Shown: one piece after another, positions 10,681 to 23,290 of the stretch
Numbering within the stretch: the stretch's first letter is position 1
How the letters are laid out: each line of letters begins with the position of its first letter
Assembly: GCA_015178975.1 (NCBI GenBank)
Contig: WHVD01000149.1
Coordinates: 62,001-126,000, forward strand
Direction: 5' to 3'
Source: Hysterangium stoloniferum
Taxonomy: Eukaryota > Basidiomycota > Agaricomycetes > Hysterangiales > Hysterangiaceae
DNA length: 64,000 nucleotides
Made by a program: the position numbers and the translations under genes
The notes under the pieces: model-generated
What the model was told of the DNA's origin: nothing
The model's database searches: none
What the model saw: the letters and a program-made list of their open reading frames with translations, nothing else

Positions 10681-13600
10681 TTAATAGCTTGACAACCCAA
10701 AGATATCATTAAAATCGTTTGGAATTGCACCGCCTGCCTGTTCAACGATAAAATTTGTATCCTGGAAGCATTGCGGCATTGAAAGATACGGATATGAGGA
10801 AAGGTCTAGGGAGTCTTGGTGATTCGTAGGATATTGCTGGTTAACAGTTTCTTCGGGGATACTGCCTTGTGGATGAGTTGCGGAGGGTATGGTACTTCCG
10901 GGAGAGAGAGTATTAGAATGACGAAAGGGAGTCTTGTCCTCGACACGTAATGGCGACGAAGAATTGTGCCTCAATGCAGCTATTAATACCCCCCCTTTCT
11001 CGACACCTCCAAGAGCGTGTATTTCTTCTATCACTTTAGTACCTCCGGGACGGCGACTATGCAGACCATGCTGTGTGGCATAATATTGCGCAAATGCTTT
11101 TGATGCTTTGGTTTTCAGTGATCGCAGTTTTCTCTACACAAATAGTCCGATACGACACAATAGATAGACCGATTGAATACCCACCAGCAATACAGGCCCA
11201 CAAACATCGGCTACTGATTCCCAAAGTCGGGATGCCTTTTCCAGTTCTAGATACGCTGGCGATGCAAGTAAGCAGCCTGGGCTTCGAGCTACAATTGATC
11301 CAAGTATCTATTTTATCTAATGGTAAGCCATAATTCTACGAACGGAATGAACAGCCATACTAATGTGGATACAAGCACATTCGGCCTGAAGTATGACAAT
11401 GAATGAGAAACGCGACGAAAAATACAGTATATAATACTTACCGGGTAAACCACATGCGCTCAATCATTTCGGGAGAGCCAGCCATTATTTCGGCCATCTT
11501 GGTGATCAGCGTAGCCGCAGTGCGAAAGCAGGCAATTACAGATGTTGCAAAGACACTAAGAAGTGGATCTTCTGGGTGGTCTCTCAACGCGAATGCGAGG
11601 CACCTTCGATGCAGAAAGAGAACGGCTGTTTAGGTATTCAGCATAATCGTGCATCGGGATCATCCTCCGCACTGAATGATTATGGATGTACTTACTGACT
11701 TCTCTGATCGTACCAATAAATAACGGTAGTGGTTCCACCTCTACCGGTTCAGCGATTGGGTTATACGGGGGAAAATTCTTAATGACTCTATCCAATTCCA
11801 GGATCCTACCGTAACTTATTGACTTCCTTGACACTACAGTTTCTACGACAGGCACAATACAATCACGTGTAAATGATGCGACCCAATACCGACCTAGTTA
11901 TCCGCGTTCAGTCTAAAGATGTCTTCCCATGCAAGATTTGAGCTCACTGGACTTCTCTGGATCGTTGCGGTCATTGGGGTCGTAGACCCAATCAACGTAT
12001 CCAAGGGACTGTGATAATGGTCTCCCTAGAGCCAATGACTGATAACATGGAAATGAGACCAATAGAATTTTACACCAGACTTGGGCAACCCACCTGCATA
12101 GTGTGATCGGTAATTATTGCAGCTAAAGTGAACTGCCTGTTTTCAATTTCCTCAACAGCTGGAAAAACCTATTAAGTCAACTAAATGAGGTCGACATATA
12201 GCGCACATAAATCAAGTTTCGTAGGGTCATGATCTGTCCTATCATATGAGAAAACACAAGACAAAGTAAAAGGCAGTGACGTACGGAGGCCAAGCTACTT
12301 GCGCAAAATGAGTTAGGGGTGCATAATCCAAGCATAAAATAACCAACCGATATTGCCAACTTCTCATTAATACCAGTGATCACCCACATAGTTTCATATT
12401 CCATCAAACTGCGTGACATCAGGCCAAATACATTCATGAGATACTGTATATATGAATGCAACATGACACTTTTGCCCTAAGTTAGGTTTAGGTCACGTAC
12501 CAATACTTGAAGCGCCATTAAGGTAGGAGATTCGATTACTGGATTTAGACAAAGACTTGCTCGGGCAAGCAGGTAGAATCGCAACGCACTCGCAGAATTA
12601 AAGGGCTTTGTGGAGTCCATAAGATCACCTATGGCAAATACCTCATGACGCTAGGTCACCGATAGTTATACAATGAAGGAAAATATATGATACCATGAAC
12701 AAAAGAGCTAGACGATGCCCTAGTGGTCGGGTATCGTCAAAAGAACGACGATACACAGGGTTGAGGACATGGTTTACGAATTCCGCTCGTGGGAAAGGAG
12801 TGAAGCTATCACACAGTCAATTTCAACTCCTTTTCGTGAGCTTACACCACATACTTCCATGAACAATGCGCCCAGTAGTTTTCGAATAGAGACCATGCTT
12901 CCAGATTTGATGGTAAACAATTGCCCAGAATCCGCATACCAAGGTCAGATATTTCTGACATCGAGGCTGTATCTGGATTGATGAGGGGGAACGGAAAATA
13001 ATACGCAAAATGTGATAAATCGCTGGGAAGATCGGAGAGAGCTTTCAGGAAAGTTTCCGATTTTTGCCGTTTGCGTGGGTCGCTTGGACCTTGAGCTACC
13101 TATAACGATATAAGTGTTTACGATGTATATTTATGTAAGGAGTGATATACCATCCCAAAATACTACAAAAACGGTTACCTGAGTGTTTCGAAAGAAGGAC
13201 AGAAGCGGAATTGCCTTACCGCAATCACGCCTGTGGAGCCCGAATATTGAGTTCCGTTGTCGTCTAAAGTTAGTGTAGCTGTACCTTCCGACAATCCCTC
13301 TTTCGCAACATTGGGATAAATATGTTTTTCCTCGTCATCAACAGGGTTCAATGGCCGCGCCGCAGCAAGAGGCTCTTTAGAAAGTAAGGGATGTGGTTTA
13401 TCCGGGTAATGACGTGCTTGAAGCTCTTCCAATGCGCCCTCTAACTGACGGACTCGAATTATAAGTGAATCGATCTTATCATGCTGAAACCCATCTCAGT
13501 TAGTTTAGTAAGTCTATAAATCGTTGATTTAGAGATGACAGTACCAATTGTTCCGTATTGGCGAGAACATAACTATGACTCATATGATAAGGTACTATTC

Positions 13601-13893
13601 CGGAATTAAATATGTACATAACTGCTCACCGAGATCCTTTGCTGGACATGCGTCCTTGAGGGCAAATAGAGGCGCACCTGAATATGATATCAATACCTTT
13701 ATATGGCGGTTCAAGGCATACGATTCAGCGCTCACCCTCTTCTGATACAGCTCGAGCATGGGTTTGTCTTATCGCACTTCGACTACAAAGCATATAATGA
13801 TGAACATGTTACCGGCTAACCTGGACATATACGATTCACCTTCATACGCTTGCATTCCGCACATGACACTGTCAGGCGCGGTAGAGATGGCAT
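10681..13893 (-). CDS. Zn(2)-Cys(6) fungal-specific transcription factor
   Basis: A nuclear DNA-binding regulator. The N-terminus from the chosen ATG (13893) gives SCAECKRMK, and an intron (13783-13839) joins this to SKCDKTNPCSSCIRRG. A second intron (13678-13735) joins to CASICPQG. All six zinc-binding Cys are present with C-x2-C-x6-C spacing. A Gln/Leu-rich coiled-coil linker follows (HDKIDSLIIRVRQLEGALEELQ, exon 13220-13483). Then comes the fungal_trans middle homology region, with VFAIGDLMDSTKPFNSA, LALGRPLSQSLGYVD and the LFLHRRCLAFALRDHPEDP segment around 11540-11650. The C-terminal exon is 10681-11034 and continues leftward from RKLRSLKTKASKAFAQ. About a dozen introns of roughly 40-120 bases interrupt it. 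Joins in the middle third (12.0-12.5 kb and about 13.1 kb) are uncertain. The target genes are unknown. Two LINEs sit about 100 bases upstream of the ATG. Confidence 0.85.
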
Positions 13894-14010
13894 GTCTAGG
13901 TTGTTAGCTGAACGACCTATGCGTTACGATCTTTCAAGACGAGTAAAAAATATCCTAAAGTCGGACAGTAGATCCCAAAGTAGGAAAGCGGGTCACGTGC
14001 CTGTCAATTT

Positions 14011-14619
14011 TTTTTTTTTGTTATATTTGTATCCCGCTTCAAGCAACAATGGCTAACTGCGGCTAGGGGGTGGAAAGGCCCCCAGCGAAACTATGCTACG
14101 GTGGTAAGAAGTTCTGAGTGAGCTTCGTGTCTACGATGGATTTTAGAGGGCTCGAGTCAGGGTGGGGACGGTGAAAGTCGGCGTACGGAGTCGGGTGTAG
14201 CTAGAAGGAGAAAAAGAAAAAGAAGACCAGGAGAGGGATATGTACATCGGCCATGACGTTCAGGGACGATCTGTTGTGGAGGGATTGTGGGAGAGGTGTG
14301 GGGCGAGCGGGGGAGTCGGCGTCGCAACGGAGCCAGGTGACTCTAAGGGGGTTCGTAAGGGCGTGGTGCAAAGGCAGAGGTTTGGCAGATAAATTTTGCA
14401 ACTGCTCTGAGCCCAGACTTTGTACCCAGCAGAAAGGCCAGGTCAAGACCGCGTGAGACTTTTCGTAGGCCCACGCCAGTCTTCGTAAAGGGGGCAACTC
14501 GTTAAGATGTGGTCGCGCGTTTGGAGGGGTGCATATCCACAGGGGCATGCAGTGGGCAGGTTGGGGAGGAAGCGGTTGTAGTATTCCCCAAAGAAGCCGT
14601 GCCCAAAGATTGCTTGAAT
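14011..14619 (-). mobile_element. 5'-truncated LINE, minus strand, inserted in another LINE
   Basis: The minus-strand reading contains the C-terminal domain found at the end of basidiomycete LINE polyproteins: GHGFFGEYYNRFLPNLPTACPCG followed by TRDHILTSCPLYED. Its 3' tail is the poly-T run at about 14008-14019 on the plus strand. It is flanked by a 12-base duplication, GCCTGTCAATTT, at 13999-14010 and 14620-14631. The 5' end is cut inside the coding region, as expected for target-primed reverse transcription. It is a dead fragment. Confidence 0.8.
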
Positions 14620-14631
14620 GCCTGTCAATTT

Positions 14632-15283
14632 ACACCCCCCCAATCCTCCACTCCACTGTTTCGTGGGCCCTGGAGCGCGCGAAGGCTCGCTCTCTGAACC
14701 TTTGGCGCAAAGACTGGCTGGGCCTCCCCCACACCAATGCTGCCGCCATTGCACTACACAAATCTCCCGCCCTGCACCTCTCGAAGTTCCACAAGAAATA
14801 CGGAGGGCCCCGCCACACCCACACCCGCGTCATTCAGGCCATCACGGGCCATGTATTTTACGGTGCCTACTACCACCGTTTTCTCCCCGACCTCCCATCA
14901 TCCTGCCCCTGCGGCACATCACCCATTCAGTCCGCCTTCACATATTAGCTGAGTGCCCCCTCTACGAGGAACACCGCCACCTCCTGCTCGCCGCCTCTCA
15001 GGACCTGTCCCCCTCCGCCATCCTCAGAACCCACAAACGGCTCACCGCCCTAGCGAAGTTCATTGACGCCTCCAACGCCTTTGGCAAGTCGTAGCCCCTT
15101 TGGTTTCCATCTCTCCCTCCCGTCCTTTCCCCCCTCCTTACAATTGACCCTCATACCCACACCTACTCGCCCCGGCATCTGCATACATTTCTCTTTACCA
15201 TTAGGGTCCCTGTTCCCAACCGCTATGTATCTTAGTTGTTGTGCGATGCGGAATATAAATGTATTAAAATAAAATAAAAAAAA
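14632..15283 (+). mobile_element. 5'-truncated LINE, plus strand, with A-rich tail
   Basis: The plus-strand frames encode STVSWALERAKARSLNLWRK, then GHVFYGAYYHRFLPDLPSSCPCG and ILAECPLYEEHRHLLL, the same C-terminal domain as the minus-strand copy but diverged. The coding part changes frame near 14940, so it is not functional. It ends in an A-rich tail (ATTAAAATAAAATAAAAAAAA, to 15283). GGTCACGTGC directly follows (15284-15293) and recurs at 13991-14000, which is the target duplication of this insertion. Its first ten bases (14001-14010) lie left of the nested minus LINE. Confidence 0.8.
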
Positions 15284-15293
15284 GGTCACGTGC

Positions 15294-16075
15294 ATTACCC
15301 GTTCTGGTACAGAGTCACATTATTGCTTCACATCGCCTCTCACACGACTTCCTCCTTGTCCACCAACTCCCAGAAATTTTCCTCCCAGAAGAGGCCGATG
15401 CCGATCTCTGTCGATCTGACGATCAAACATGCAGATGCGGTATTAGAGCCTGGCATTGATGGGGATGCAAAATAGTTGTCATGGCAACATACATTCGTAC
15501 AGATCACGTCAGAATTGCATCTCATGACTTCTTTATCATTGTGTAAACTCATCTCAAATGCTCGGCCCATCCGCAACTAAGACACTCCTCATGACAGATC
15601 CTCACGTACCTACACGGAGGACAACAAATATGCCAATTGAAGGCACTGGATTGTATCGGGCTTGAAAGCCGGCAAAGAAAGCGGCGGCCGAGTTCTGACG
15701 AAGTACATTGCACCGGGGAAGAAAGATGGAGGGTGAATAGCCAACACCGGGACCAGGACTACGTCTCTGGATGTGTTTGCAGGGCCACACTTCACAGATA
15801 CTTATTTTGCCTCTTCCGTGAACCACCATTTGAGCATCCTTTTCACACCATCCAGCATGTGGGCGGCGCCGAGTTTGTCGCGCGGAAGTCATTTGATGTG
15901 AAATCCCGGATTGAGCAGGGAGCTCTGGAGTTGGTGAGGTTCTGAGGGACGGTTTAAGGGTAAGAAAATTAGAGTATTTTCTACAATATAAGTTAGAGAT
16001 TTTATGTGAATTTCTCATCAATCGGTGCGAGATATTGCTGTAATATACATGTGGTTTTCTTGGAATGATATTAAA
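15294..16075. other. Region with ambiguous open frames, no confident gene
   Basis: Frames are open on both strands (plus 15637-15945, minus 15602-16021). A plus-strand ATG at 15399 would start PISVDLTIKHADAVLEPG, which vaguely recalls an arrestin/Vps26-like N-terminus, but no continuation holds together across plausible introns. It may be a remnant whose upstream part was disturbed by the LINE insertions. I do not assign a function. Confidence 0.25.
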
Positions 16076-17631
16076 TTACGAGGCAATCAAAACCTAAAGA
16101 GAACGAAATAAGTAAGATTGCGCAGTGAAGGAATCGACTCACAGCGGAGGGTGTCAACCCGAGTTCCTTTAATGTCTTAGAAAAGTCGGCCTGGCTAAAC
16201 AATTTTCTGGAGTGATTGCGTAAACAGACTGCTCGGACATGTTACAATTAAAATTACCTCGGAAAGTGCTGTGCAAACGAAACGGTGTCAACGTCTACCG
16301 AGAGTGTCTGCCCAGCGACAAATTCAGCCACGTCACGTAAAGCTGATATGGAAAACATATTAATTAACTCGGAAGAACGGCCAAAGACTGCGATCTCACT
16401 AGACTCGCTTGGCAGAGTTGTCGTAAATGGCTGTCCACCAGAACTCATCCGAATCTGATATTAAGATAAAAATAAAACGTTCATGACAATTTCAATAAAT
16501 GAGATCCAAAAATCCTTGCCTGTAACCGGGTCTCCTTATGATCCTTACTCGACGTCCCAGCTGACGGAGTCGCGGCCGCCGCAGGTGTGCTTGCTTGTAC
16601 CTGTTGTGGTGGCTGCAAGCCCTGACGTAAGGCTTTTTCTCGTGCAGCCTTCTCTGCACGTTCACGCTTGTCTGCCTCAATCTGCGCTTTGACTGCCGCT
16701 TTCGCCTTGGCGTCAGCGATCTTATCTATGGGAGGATAAGTCTTAAGCGAGTATAGTGAATACGATTCGGACATTTACCTCTGCGACGTTGTTCAGCTTC
16801 CTTGATAGCCTCTTTAGCTTTCATCTCTTCTTTTATCGCGGCCATGTCCTTCGGAAATATTTATTATCAATCACGTTAAAAGAAAACAGAAGGTCTTACT
16901 TTGCCAGCTTTACGACGGATGGCATCGTTAACTTTATTCTCAACTGCGTCTTGTTGTGCCTTTTGGGCACGTTTGGCGGCCATTTTCTCTCTAAGTTCTT
17001 CAAGTTTTTGTTTCTTCTCTTCCTCGGTCAATGGCTTAATCTGCGCAATGACGACTTGAATATGAATAGTAAAAGCTTGGAGACAGAGCAAACCTCCTCA
17101 GTAGACTCTTCAAACTGATCATGCCCAGACTTTTCAGCGTGATAATTTGCAAGGGCAGTATTCTTGAAGACTTTGCCACATTCTGAGCACTTAATACTCT
17201 GAAACAATGTCACAATGGTTAGATGCGGGGGCAGTGGGAATAATAACAAATGGTGAAGAAATAACCGAGGACGTAATAAATATTTACTTTAGCTTCTACA
17301 TCTGCTGCGGCACCAGCGGCACCCGCAGCACCGTACACCGCCTTCAAGGCTTCTGCATCCTCGTCATCTTCATCCACGGCTACCGGTGAGGAAGAAGCAC
17401 CGCTGCTTGCAAGATCTGTCAGATTAGGGACAGGTTTTCCGTCATTTTCCAATATATGATCCATAGCAGGCTGTAGACCACGGTTTGAAGTAGCCTTCAA
17501 TGCCCCTATTATAGAATACAGCCCATAAATAAGTGTGGTTTTGGACCGGGGAGGGAAAAAAGTATGAGCGTACACTCTACACGAGTTGGGTCAAAACCCA
17601 TTGATAAAAGAGTGTCTCTATCAGAGCTCAT
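16076..17631 (-). CDS. UBA/UBX-domain protein, Cdc48/p97 adaptor (UBXN1/SAKS1-like)
   Basis: Nine exons (17583-17631, 17288-17505, 17094-17198, 16900-17040, 16779-16848, 16520-16725, 16258-16454, 16143-16206, 16076-16093) keep one frame and give about 355 residues. Residues 5-40 are a UBA domain (LLSMGFDPTRALKATSNRGLQ), which binds ubiquitin. A C2H2-like CSECGKVF...YHAEKSGH follows at about 93-114, then a charged Lys/Glu/Ala-rich helical region with EEEKKQKLEELREKM. The C-terminal UBX fold (about 260-355) starts TRLQIRMSSGGQPF and carries the HFPR loop used to dock on Cdc48/p97; it ends ELGLTPSAVLIAS. The likely role is delivery of ubiquitylated substrates to Cdc48 in the cytosol or at the ER surface. 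One intron (16455-16519) uses a GC donor. The start is the first ATG, four codons before the UBA. Confidence 0.93.
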
Positions 17632-18347
17632 GGTGTGAAGGTTGTAATTAGAAGTGAAACGTCACACAGAAGCGCTCGTCACAGCGTCACGCCTCTGCCA
17701 ATCAACAGATCAGTCAGTCTGGTTAATCCCCTGATAATCCTTCATTAGTAATATTCCCCCTCACTGCTATTCATGTCTGTCTTTTGTATTAGAGATCGGC
17801 GGAGACACTGCCTATAAAGGCGTGCATCACGGCTGGTGTGAACCTGATTCCCCCAAATAGCTTTGAGTAACATCAATCCCCATTTAACCCAATTCATGAT
17901 TTATAATCTTTCATAGCTTATCATAAGAATAAAAATAGATCCGCAGAACTAATTTTACCTTAATCATTTTTCCTGTATTCTCTTAGGCTAGCGAACCCTT
18001 CAAATTACATTCCAATCAACCCCAAAGCGCCCGCAGTCATCACATTGAGTATTGAGCGCTGAACCTAGCTCCTAAAGGCCTGAAGCCTCATGTCACCCCA
18101 CTTGATTGCTTAAATATGTGGATGGCTTGCTTTCTTTTCGAATGATTCGCACTTGAATCACACGACGGTACCGTATTCACGTTTTTAAACGTCCCATCAT
18201 GACATATGAATATCGCGCGTCAAATACATCCGCTAATAATGGTGTGTATCTCGTCCGAAAATTCATATCCTCATTTCTTAACTCTACTACAATGTAGCTT
18301 CACGGTCACCGTACACTAATACCCCGCTCGCTTCCACATCCGCAAGT
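17632..18347. promoter_or_regulatory. Divergent intergenic region between UBX and C2H2 gene A
   Basis: About 716 bases separate two genes transcribed away from each other, so both promoters should lie here. The sequence is AT-rich and has no open frame of note. I cannot point to a definite TATA box or factor site. Confidence 0.5.
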
Positions 18348-19070
18348 ATGTCTGGGTCGTACTACTATAGTTATCTACCTGGTAAGTCATCTGAAAGTTT
18401 TTAAAGCTATTTAAATTCTGAGCGTTATCTTATCAACCTCCAGAGAGTGGGTCATCCAATCAAAGTCCAGCGGTGCACTCGTCATTATCATCGCCATACC
18501 AAAGATGTTCGTCAATCACCCTCTCCCCGTTTTCCCTTCTTTTTTGGACTTTATTCTAACCACTCTTTCATCTCATTTCAGATTCCACACCCACAAGTAA
18601 TTACCCATATGATAGCAACTGTGATCAAGATAACTTACCTTCACCGCATTGGGAACCATCATCATCCAAGATTGAACATGACTGCATCTCTCTAAGCTCA
18701 CTTACACAGAACGATATCACCCGACTCTACCTTCGCGATGTACCTACCTCCTCAGGCAATGTCCTTGCATGTAAATACGAAGGCTGTTCTTATCCTTCTG
18801 GATTTATGGATAATGATTCTGCAATCGCACACGTCCGTCAAATGCATCTGGCAAGGCTAGGCCAGGTGTTCATATGCTTGGCATGGTAGTGGTCTTTTTG
18901 GACTTGTAAAAGCATGAGTTGGCTAAGTTATTAACACACAGCGGTGCAATATTTGTGCGAAAACATGATGCCACACGACACGCCAGAACTATGAATGATG
19001 GCAAAAAATATGAATGCGCCATTTGGTGAGTTTTTTTTTCATTTTTTGCATTTTCAGGAGTGTGGTCTAA
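18348..19070 (+). CDS. Small C2H2 zinc-finger protein A
   Basis: Five exons by eye: 18348-18381, 18444-18506, 18582-18885, 18942-19025, 19058-19070, about 165 residues. The N-terminal half is Ser/Tyr/Pro-rich (SYYYSYLPESG, PTSNYPYDSN). Residues 96-121 form a first finger, C-x4-C then H-x4-H (CKYEGC...HVRQMH). Residues 132-148 form a second (CLACGAIFVRKHDATRH). It ends KKYECAIWSVV, so a third finger would begin but is cut short. The neighbour gene at 23291-24171 ends the same way. It is probably a nuclear DNA-binding protein, target unknown. One donor (GTTCGT at 18507) is weak. Organism-specific small C2H2 families are common in such fungi, and I do not recognise a named ortholog. Confidence 0.65.
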
Positions 19071-20826
19071 TCCCATCCAAGCAATAAAGCTTATTCACGA
19101 AAAGACTACCGGAATGCCCATCAAGCGCGCTGCCATCAATAAGATAATCCTTTCCGTCAATTTTGTACGCACATTAGTTATCTAGAAGCGTCGTACTTAA
19201 TCGGACTTTCGGACCCTCGTATAAGCTAATCAAAGACTTTATATCGTCTCTAATCATAATACTATAATACCACAAATTTTTCACCTCCCACACTAGACGT
19301 CCAAATCACAGCGTTTTGAGGTGCTTAGTCGAAATCTGAATAGATGAACTTTGATGGTTCGTGTAGAACTGTCTAGACCGGACCTCAGTTATTCAGGACC
19401 ATGGTGGGCCTGGGGAGCTTTTAAATAGCCATGGGAGTAGATTTGAGGGTACTGTACCTACGGACGACTTGGCCTTGTTATATCGGATTACTATATAACA
19501 TTGATTTATTACCTACGGCATTGCGGCTGTACTACCCATGAGTTCTAGATTTCTAAGGCTCAAGAGGGCTGGCAAAACCACCGCCCACTTGCCTTGTACT
19601 CTATCATCAGCAACCTTCTTCGCTGTGGTCATACAACGACAGTGGCGATGGTGAGACGGGAGAAGAACGAGGTAAATTATCTTTTATATGTTCAAAAATG
19701 AGGCTGATGAAGCCCCCCAGAAATTGACAGTTGGACACATCGTCAAACTATGATGGTGGCGACAGTGAGTCACACGAAGCTCCACCAGACATCGATGTGT
19801 GGGACTCGCGGTCATACGACGGTGGTAGCGGTGGCGAGGCGGCGGAGGATCTCCGCCCTCTGATTAAACTTGCTGATCATGCCAAAAATGGGTATATAAA
19901 TCCCAATCTGGAATGTGCACCTATTCCAACGTAGTATCACCTATTCAGGAATCATAATGTTTCTAAAGTATTTTCAGAATATTTTAAAAAATAAAAAACC
20001 TGATGTATCGTATAAATCTTCTGAGTTTTAATCACTAAGATAGAACCATTTTACATCGCATGGCAAACATTAGTATCACTGGGGAGGAGGATTTATTTAT
20101 TAGGAAACGAATGTTGAAGAACTAAGCGCACAAACAAATAGACAATGTGACACAATAACTTCTGTTTCGGTTTGAATCTCCTTCTGAATGTACTATTTGC
20201 ATAGTCTAGTAGGAAAAAGTCTCTCGGCAAATTTATCAAACACTGGGATACCAAAACTACTACTATTATTCACTGCGTTTCATTATAGTGATTATGTAAA
20301 ACTTCACTCAGAAGATGTCTAACATAGTTTTCTGTTTTTATTTTTATTTTACATATCCTGAAAATATGTTTGTATTAAAAATAGTATGAGTTGACTTATT
20401 GTAATACACAATCTACAAGTGGATAATAGACTTGTAATAATAGTACTTGTTTGTCAATCAATGTGTCAGTTAGTGAATCACCTTCTGACATGATAGGTAA
20501 GATGCTAGTTTAGGTGTACACTGGTTCTGGCATGCATTAACCTCAGAAAACATGGTCCACAATTAGCATCCTCCTATGAAAAAGTGAAGAAATGGGTGAA
20601 CCGCCCCTAGGAAAAGGGTGGTTTCATCACCAATTCCAACAGTTTGAAACACTATTTTTTTGGACTTAAGCTTCTCCCAAATTGAAAACTCTCGGAAAAC
20701 TTGACGTTTTCTGACGGTCTTCTAGACATTGGCTTATGCTGTATCCTTGGATATACTGTTGGATATTCAGGGTTTAGTGCAAGCTTCAAGGAGCTCAAGA
20801 CCACCCGAAGTTGTTGCCCGAATTGA
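19071..20826. other. AT-rich region with a repeated Tyr-Asp-Gly motif
   Basis: No complete gene is visible. A short open frame (19731-19934, plus) is acidic and Gly/Ser-rich. The motif YDGG-D/S occurs there twice, and a related YNDSGDGE lies upstream at about 19630-19650 in a different exon-like frame, separated by a GTAAAT...CAG stretch. A donor/acceptor pair can be drawn but the frame does not carry through. From 19990 to 20826 I see only AT-rich DNA. Confidence 0.3.
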
Positions 20827-20947
20827 TAAGCGGGTTACTAGGTATATAAGGATGAGACATGTATTGCCGTTTGTAATGAGTTACCGTCATGTACTCTGTC
20901 AAACGGAAAGTTATTTGGTGTTTAAAACAGCACCGTTTACTTTAACA
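20827..20947 (+). repeat. Dispersed repeat copy 1
   Basis: This stretch, with AAGCGGGTTACTAGG, a TATATAAGGATGAG block, CAAACGGAAAGTTAT and CAGCACCG, recurs at 35675-35812 with about 75-80 percent similarity by eye. It contains a TATA-like block and could be a promoter or LTR piece of an unrecognised element. Confidence 0.5.
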
Positions 20948-23290
20948 TAGACTACAGTCCGACTCATGGGGAGAAACTAAGAATACACAATCCAAAATTG
21001 TGGCCCCAGTGGCTGGTTCAGATATAGGAATCTATGTCACCAGACCGATGGAAACAATTCCCTCACATCTTTCCGAGAGAAATTTTTCTTACTGTGACGA
21101 GTTTCTCCACGAATATCCAATTCCGGGAATCAGATACTTACCAAAATCTACATTTGAACACTCTCCTTTCGTTCTCGCTAATCGCGTCGCGTGTCGCATC
21201 CGACCTTTTCACGAGTGTGTGGTAAATTCTTTCAGATATAAAGAGGGCAAACACTGGGATTTAACGCCACCATCCTCGACATCATATAACACATCACGTA
21301 CCAGACTGTACATATGAACTGTTTCCCCCTCAATGAGACGACCGAACGCGAACATCAGCGGCTAGACATCCGCTGTGCAACCATTGCCCGTCGCCCCTTG
21401 TAACCAAGGAAGGGGGGCTGCAGACCGCGGAATCGCATAAGTATCCAGAGACAGACATGTTTCGTACCGTGAGCGGTACTCTGATGGTCCCTGCACCGGG
21501 GTGACTGGTACATTGGCTGAGCCATCTTCTTGATAGTCCTCAGCCATGCGACCGGCTACTGGTGATGAACAATATTCGAACGCGATCGATATCAGCAACA
21601 AAAATTCAACATCTACCTTGCATCATATCATGTTAAAGGCGAGCGCGCGTCGTAATAGCCGGGGAACGGAGTATCTATCGTTTGGCTGATGAGACATAGG
21701 CCCCGTTACAGCTAGAGAAGATTTATGCCAGGTAGCTTTATATCCCCTTTTGTCAGCGTGAGTGCATACTAAACAGACCGTTTTCTAGAAAAACCATCAG
21801 CAGCCCACTTTGAGCAGCCATAATGAAAGATTCCATTCTATGTAATTGAATCCAGGTGATTAGTGCCTCAGAATGAAGGGGCCACTAGTGGTTGATAAAA
21901 TAAGAACAAAGGGATGGATCCGTGGGATCATTGTTGACTTTAATGAAAGATGATGCGGCACTGTCCATCGATTTTCATCCATGTGGTAGTCGACGATATC
22001 AATAACATAGGTTGTGACCACCTAATGAAGAGGGATCGTTTCCTTCCCTGGATCTTGGGAATCTTTGAAATGGATTGGTGAAAATGTTGCACCCAGGATA
22101 CACCGGAACAGCCTTTGTCAAGCGCTCGATCTACAGCTGCCAATTAAAGAGTCTGTCCTGTCATCGCTCTCTCTTGGAAAGCGTTTGATTAGACGCAGAA
22201 CATAAACACGTATACTCTTCGGGATGATGTATCTTCCGATGTAAATGTGGACCCACTAGTCACGCTTTGCGTTGTGTAAATAACGATTAATCGAGGTCTA
22301 ACCAAGGCATACGACAGCATTTGTGCCCATTCCCGTCACATTACATATGATAACTGTAGATTCTTTGTGCCTCGTAAGTGAACGGGTTTATTGGTTGATC
22401 TATTAGGCCGCTTGATGCGAGCTGCAAACATGAAGTGTGAGCTGTGGCAAAATGTGCCAGTATGATCCAGACTACCGTTACCTACTCATCAGTAGATCGA
22501 CGTACCTGAAGCAAAACACCGTGGTTCCTTAGCGATGTTAGGTTAAATTGAAGCATTTGGAAAGGTGGGGTAGCTTCGGCAAGACACCACACGTTTCAAA
22601 AGTTCATCGCAACTTGTGAGTGCACCAATGATGATCATGATATGTTTGCCAGCTGGCGTGATGGAAAATTAAGACCAAGAAGATAAATCATGCTTACCAC
22701 TCTCATCACGCCCCAGTTCAAAAATTCACCGCCAAAATTTGGCAGAATTTCGACATATCTACCGAAAAACTGTCCTAACTTCAGAATCTGCCACGTAGAA
22801 TAAACATTAATGATCACCGTTAATCCCTTCTAATATCAACTTGTAACGAATGCCGTCGTCATTACGTAATGACAAGTTGACATGACGTATGTCTGATTGG
22901 AAAAACAAATCAGTCCTATATCCACATATCTGCCATTACATGTAGCTTAGCAACCTAATGAACCACTCTCAGGTTGAACAACTCTATATAACTCAAAAAA
23001 AATGAATGTATACGATACATATTTGAAGTTCAGCTACTGTGTACAGTATAAAACGCAATCTATACGTTGAGAATAATAAATTATCCGCATGTTAGACTTA
23101 AGAACTACATGCTCAAAGAAGCAATGTCTGCAGAGAAATAGATAGCCGCAACCATGTAAGTCATAGTTGCGTATGGAATTTCCGGGGACAGTTTACTTGG
23201 TGCTCCTTACAAGCGTCACCCCGCTCAAATTTTTTGCAGCTGTTTTAGCCTTAGTCCAATATATCAAAGCGAGAGAGATGTTTTCGATAA
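20948..23290. other. Sparse region, no confident gene
   Basis: Open frames exist (plus about 21000-21317; minus 21362-21601, rich in Pro, Ser and Tyr like the N-termini of the two C2H2 genes). The minus one could be a remnant of a third member of that family, but no zinc-finger exon follows it. Nothing else is supported. Confidence 0.3.

Noticed and set aside
14010-15283. Single LINE with a twin-priming inversion
   Set aside because: The minus part has its own A-tail and its own target duplication and encodes the same domain as the plus part, so two separate insertions fit better.
15399-15945. Possible arrestin/Vps26-like gene on the plus strand
   Set aside because: Only the first 18 residues resemble such an N-terminus. 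No splice path keeps a sensible frame afterwards and the minus strand is equally open.
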